This document shows positions 21,228 to 22,660 of a stretch of DNA of 22,660 nucleotides, piece by piece. Below the pieces are notes generated by a model. It saw only the letters and a program-made list of their open reading frames with translations, searched no databases and had not been told where the DNA came from. Position 1 is the stretch's first letter. Every line of letters starts with the position of its first letter. Origin of the DNA: Oscillospiraceae bacterium (lineage in GTDB: Bacteria; Bacillota; Clostridia; Oscillospirales; Oscillospiraceae); assembly GCA_018265835.1 (NCBI GenBank), contig JABLYK010000032.1, positions 1-22,660 of the forward strand, written 5' to 3'. The position numbers were made by a program, and so were the translations under genes.

Positions 21228-21651
21228 GCGCGGACGAATTTGTCTCTTGTTCAGTTTGCGAAAGCAGAGCGCGGTTTATTCCCTGGTTTGGCCGCAAGAA
21301 ACGTCGCCCGAAGCGCTGCGCACAGGCGGCATAGAGAGAATCAACGATCAGCTTTTGGGCATCCGGGCGGAACAGTGCCTGCAAAAGATATTTTTTGGGC
21401 GAAAATTTTTTGGCCAAACATGTGCGTTCTATGTGGGATTTTATTTAAAATATGCTAAAAAATCTTATATAAGATGCGAAATCTATTGACTTTCTTTACA
21501 TGTCACTGTAAAATGATGAAAAAAAGATGTTAAAAAGATACTAAAAGCTGTGTTTTTTGGCATGCATGGGGGCGATGCACAGGGACTCGAACGACATTGA
21601 CGCGATTCTGAAATGAGAAAACTATTTGAGAACAAAGAAAGGAACCTTGCG
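21212..21651. other. Intergenic region between transporter and SLH gene
   Basis: This 440-base stretch holds the Pho-box-like repeats at its left edge and the SLH promoter at 21486-21514. I see no convincing gene. A leftward open frame at 21160-21417 has a TTG start without ribosome binding site and overlaps the regulatory repeats. Confidence 0.5.
21486..21514 (+). promoter_or_regulatory. Promoter of the SLH gene with internal palindrome
   Basis: TTGACT (21486-21491), a 17-base spacer and TAAAAT (21509-21514) form a good sigma-A promoter about 140 bases upstream of the start codon. The spacer contains the inverted repeat TTTACA-N6-TGTAAA (21495-21512), overlapping the -10 box, a position suited to a repressor. 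Confidence 0.65.
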
Positions 21652-22660
21652 ATGAAGAAAAAAGTAATATCCCTTGTTTTGGTATGTATGCTGGTCGTGG
21701 CGCTTATGGTCCCTTCGGCGTTTGCGGTCAACTTCACCGACGTCGGAGAAACGTATTGGGCAAAGCAAATCATTGACCGCTGGAGTGAAACCGGCGTTGT
21801 GCAGGGTGTTGGCAATAACATGTTTGAGCCCGAACGCAACATGACACGTGCGGAGGGGATGCAGGTTTTTGCAAACCTCCTCAAGCTGACTGACAAGGGT
21901 GATGTCAGCGTATACGAGGATGTTGTGGCCGGTGAGTGGTACTACGATGCGGTCTCCGCCTGCGTTGCCAACGGCATTACGATCGGCGTTGCCAGCAACA
22001 AGATGGATCCCAATGGAACCATCACCCGTGAGATGTTCTTTACCATGTTTGCACGTGCACTGAGTATTCCGGCGGCGGACGAATTGGATATTCCTGCTGT
22101 TGATGCCGATCAGATTTCGGAGTGGGCACAGGGCGCGATCTATGCGCTGATCAATAACGGTTATGTTCTTGGCACGTCTGCTGACGAGCTCACCATCGAG
22201 CCGCAGCGGGCGATCAAGCGCGCTGAGGTAATGGCGTTGCTGGATCAGACGATCGTCGAGTATGCGACCGAGGATGGTACTGTTGACCTTAAAGCCCCTG
22301 GCGTCGTTCTTCTCGTTGCAGAAAATGTGACGGTGACTGGTGAGGCGGATGCGACGGTCGTAGTTGCTTCCGAGGGTGCAAAGATTTCCCTGAGGGGCTA
22401 CACAGGAGCAGCGACGGTTTTGGTTCTGAGAAGTGATGTGACTGTGACGGATGCGCCTGTGGGCACCATCGTGACGACTGTTGCAAAGGCGACCGGCGTG
22501 ACCGTTAACGGCGACGATGTGCCGGCGAATACCACGGTCGTCGTGAAGGAAGCGGACACCGATCCTAGCACCAGTACTGGTAGCAGCACCGGTAGCAGCA
22601 CCGGTACGACCACTGGCAGCAGCACGACCACTGGCAGCAGCACGACCACTGGCAGCAGCA
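21652..22660 (+). CDS. SLH-domain S-layer/surface protein (partial, runs off the window)
   Basis: The 336 visible residues start with a signal peptide (MKKKVISLVLVCMLVVALMV, cleavage after AFA at about residue 25). Three SLH repeats follow: VNFTDVGETYWAKQIIDRWS (about 26-80), VYEDVVAGEWYYDAVSACVA (about 85-140) and QISEWAQGAIYALINNGYVL (about 155-200). SLH domains anchor proteins to pyruvylated cell-wall polymers. A beta-rich, Val-rich segment comes next, then a Ser/Thr/Gly tandem repeat (GSSTTT) encoded by an 18-base unit. AAAGGAA lies 8 bases before the ATG. The C-terminal part is outside the window, so the effector function is unknown. Confidence 0.9.
   Translation, partial: MKKKVISLVLVCMLVVALMVPSAFAVNFTDVGETYWAKQIIDRWSETGVVQGVGNNMFEPERNMTRAEGMQVFANLLKLTDKGDVSVYEDVVAGEWYYDAVSACVANGITIGVASNKMDPNGTITREMFFTMFARALSIPAADELDIPAVDADQISEWAQGAIYALINNGYVLGTSADELTIEPQRAIKRAEVMALLDQTIVEYATEDGTVDLKAPGVVLLVAENVTVTGEADATVVVASEGAKISLRGYTGAATVLVLRSDVTVTDAPVGTIVTTVAKATGVTVNGDDVPANTTVVVKEADTDPSTSTGSSTGSSTGTTTGSSTTTGSSTTTGSS
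22606..22660 (+). repeat. 18-bp tandem repeat coding for Ser/Thr/Gly linker
   Basis: ACGACCACTGGCAGCAGC repeats in frame about three times to the window edge, preceded by degenerate AGCACCGGT units from about 22580. It encodes a TTTGSS-type flexible linker that is likely to vary in length between strains. Confidence 0.75.

Noticed and set aside
21160..21417. Leftward 85-codon frame before the SLH gene
   Set aside because: It has a TTG start without ribosome binding site, overlaps the Pho-like repeats and has no recognisable protein features.
22561..22660. Tandem repeat as a separate non-coding element
   Set aside because: It is in frame with the SLH gene and encodes a Ser/Thr/Gly linker typical of surface proteins.

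Overview
The window looks like a chromosome segment of a GC-rich, Gram-positive anaerobe of the class Clostridia (Oscillospiraceae-like). The evidence is a large Bacillus-type SRP RNA in front of dnaX, sigma-A promoters of the TTGACA/TATAAT kind, strong AGGAGG ribosome binding sites, a CoA-transferase of the acetate/butyrate fermentation type, a rubrerythrin-like protein and an SLH-domain surface protein. The taxonomic placement is inference from gene content and codon use.

Left backbone (1-8465): a TetR-type regulator (-) diverges from an orphan beta-class DNA methyltransferase (+). Then come a single-gene CoA-transferase unit with its own promoter and terminator, a small coiled-coil protein with a Cys-rich tail (-), an AT-rich gene of unknown function (-), tRNA-Ala(CGC) (-), the SRP RNA, dnaX and ybaB (+), rsmE (-), a ferritin-like protein (+) and tRNA-Ser(GGA) (+).

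Integrated element (about 8442-19264): the last 23 bases of tRNA-Ser recur, with one mismatch, exactly 10,800 bases downstream, just after a tyrosine-recombinase gene. The DNA between is visibly less GC-rich and holds accessory genes. In order these are a four-unit 19-bp repeat array, a DUF4357 remnant (-), a frameshifted XRE regulator (+), a 1733-residue SF1 helicase fused to a Vsr/MTES_1575-like nuclease (+) and a PC4/YdbC-like single-strand nucleic-acid-binding protein 11 bases behind it (+). A leftward operon follows: XRE regulator, two unknown proteins, and a SLOG/DUF1273 protein that is frameshifted and truncated. Then come an Abi_2-family protein with a HEPN RxxxxH motif (-), paired 30-bp-period repeats, and the frameshifted integrase (+). 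No relaxase, conjugation or phage structural genes are visible. I read it as a defence-type genomic island that has probably lost its own mobility.

The most interesting unit is the regulator - helicase/nuclease - PC4-like operon. The 1733-residue gene is intact while three smaller genes of the element each carry an apparent single-base deletion. Both XRE genes of the element are preceded by a 15-bp palindrome of the same 6-3-6 layout.

Right backbone (19265-22660): a terminator that probably once followed the tRNA-Ser, a Na+/phosphate cotransporter with a PhoU-like tail (-) and Pho-box-like TTTACA repeats upstream, and an SLH-domain surface protein (+) that runs off the window inside a Ser/Thr/Gly tandem repeat.
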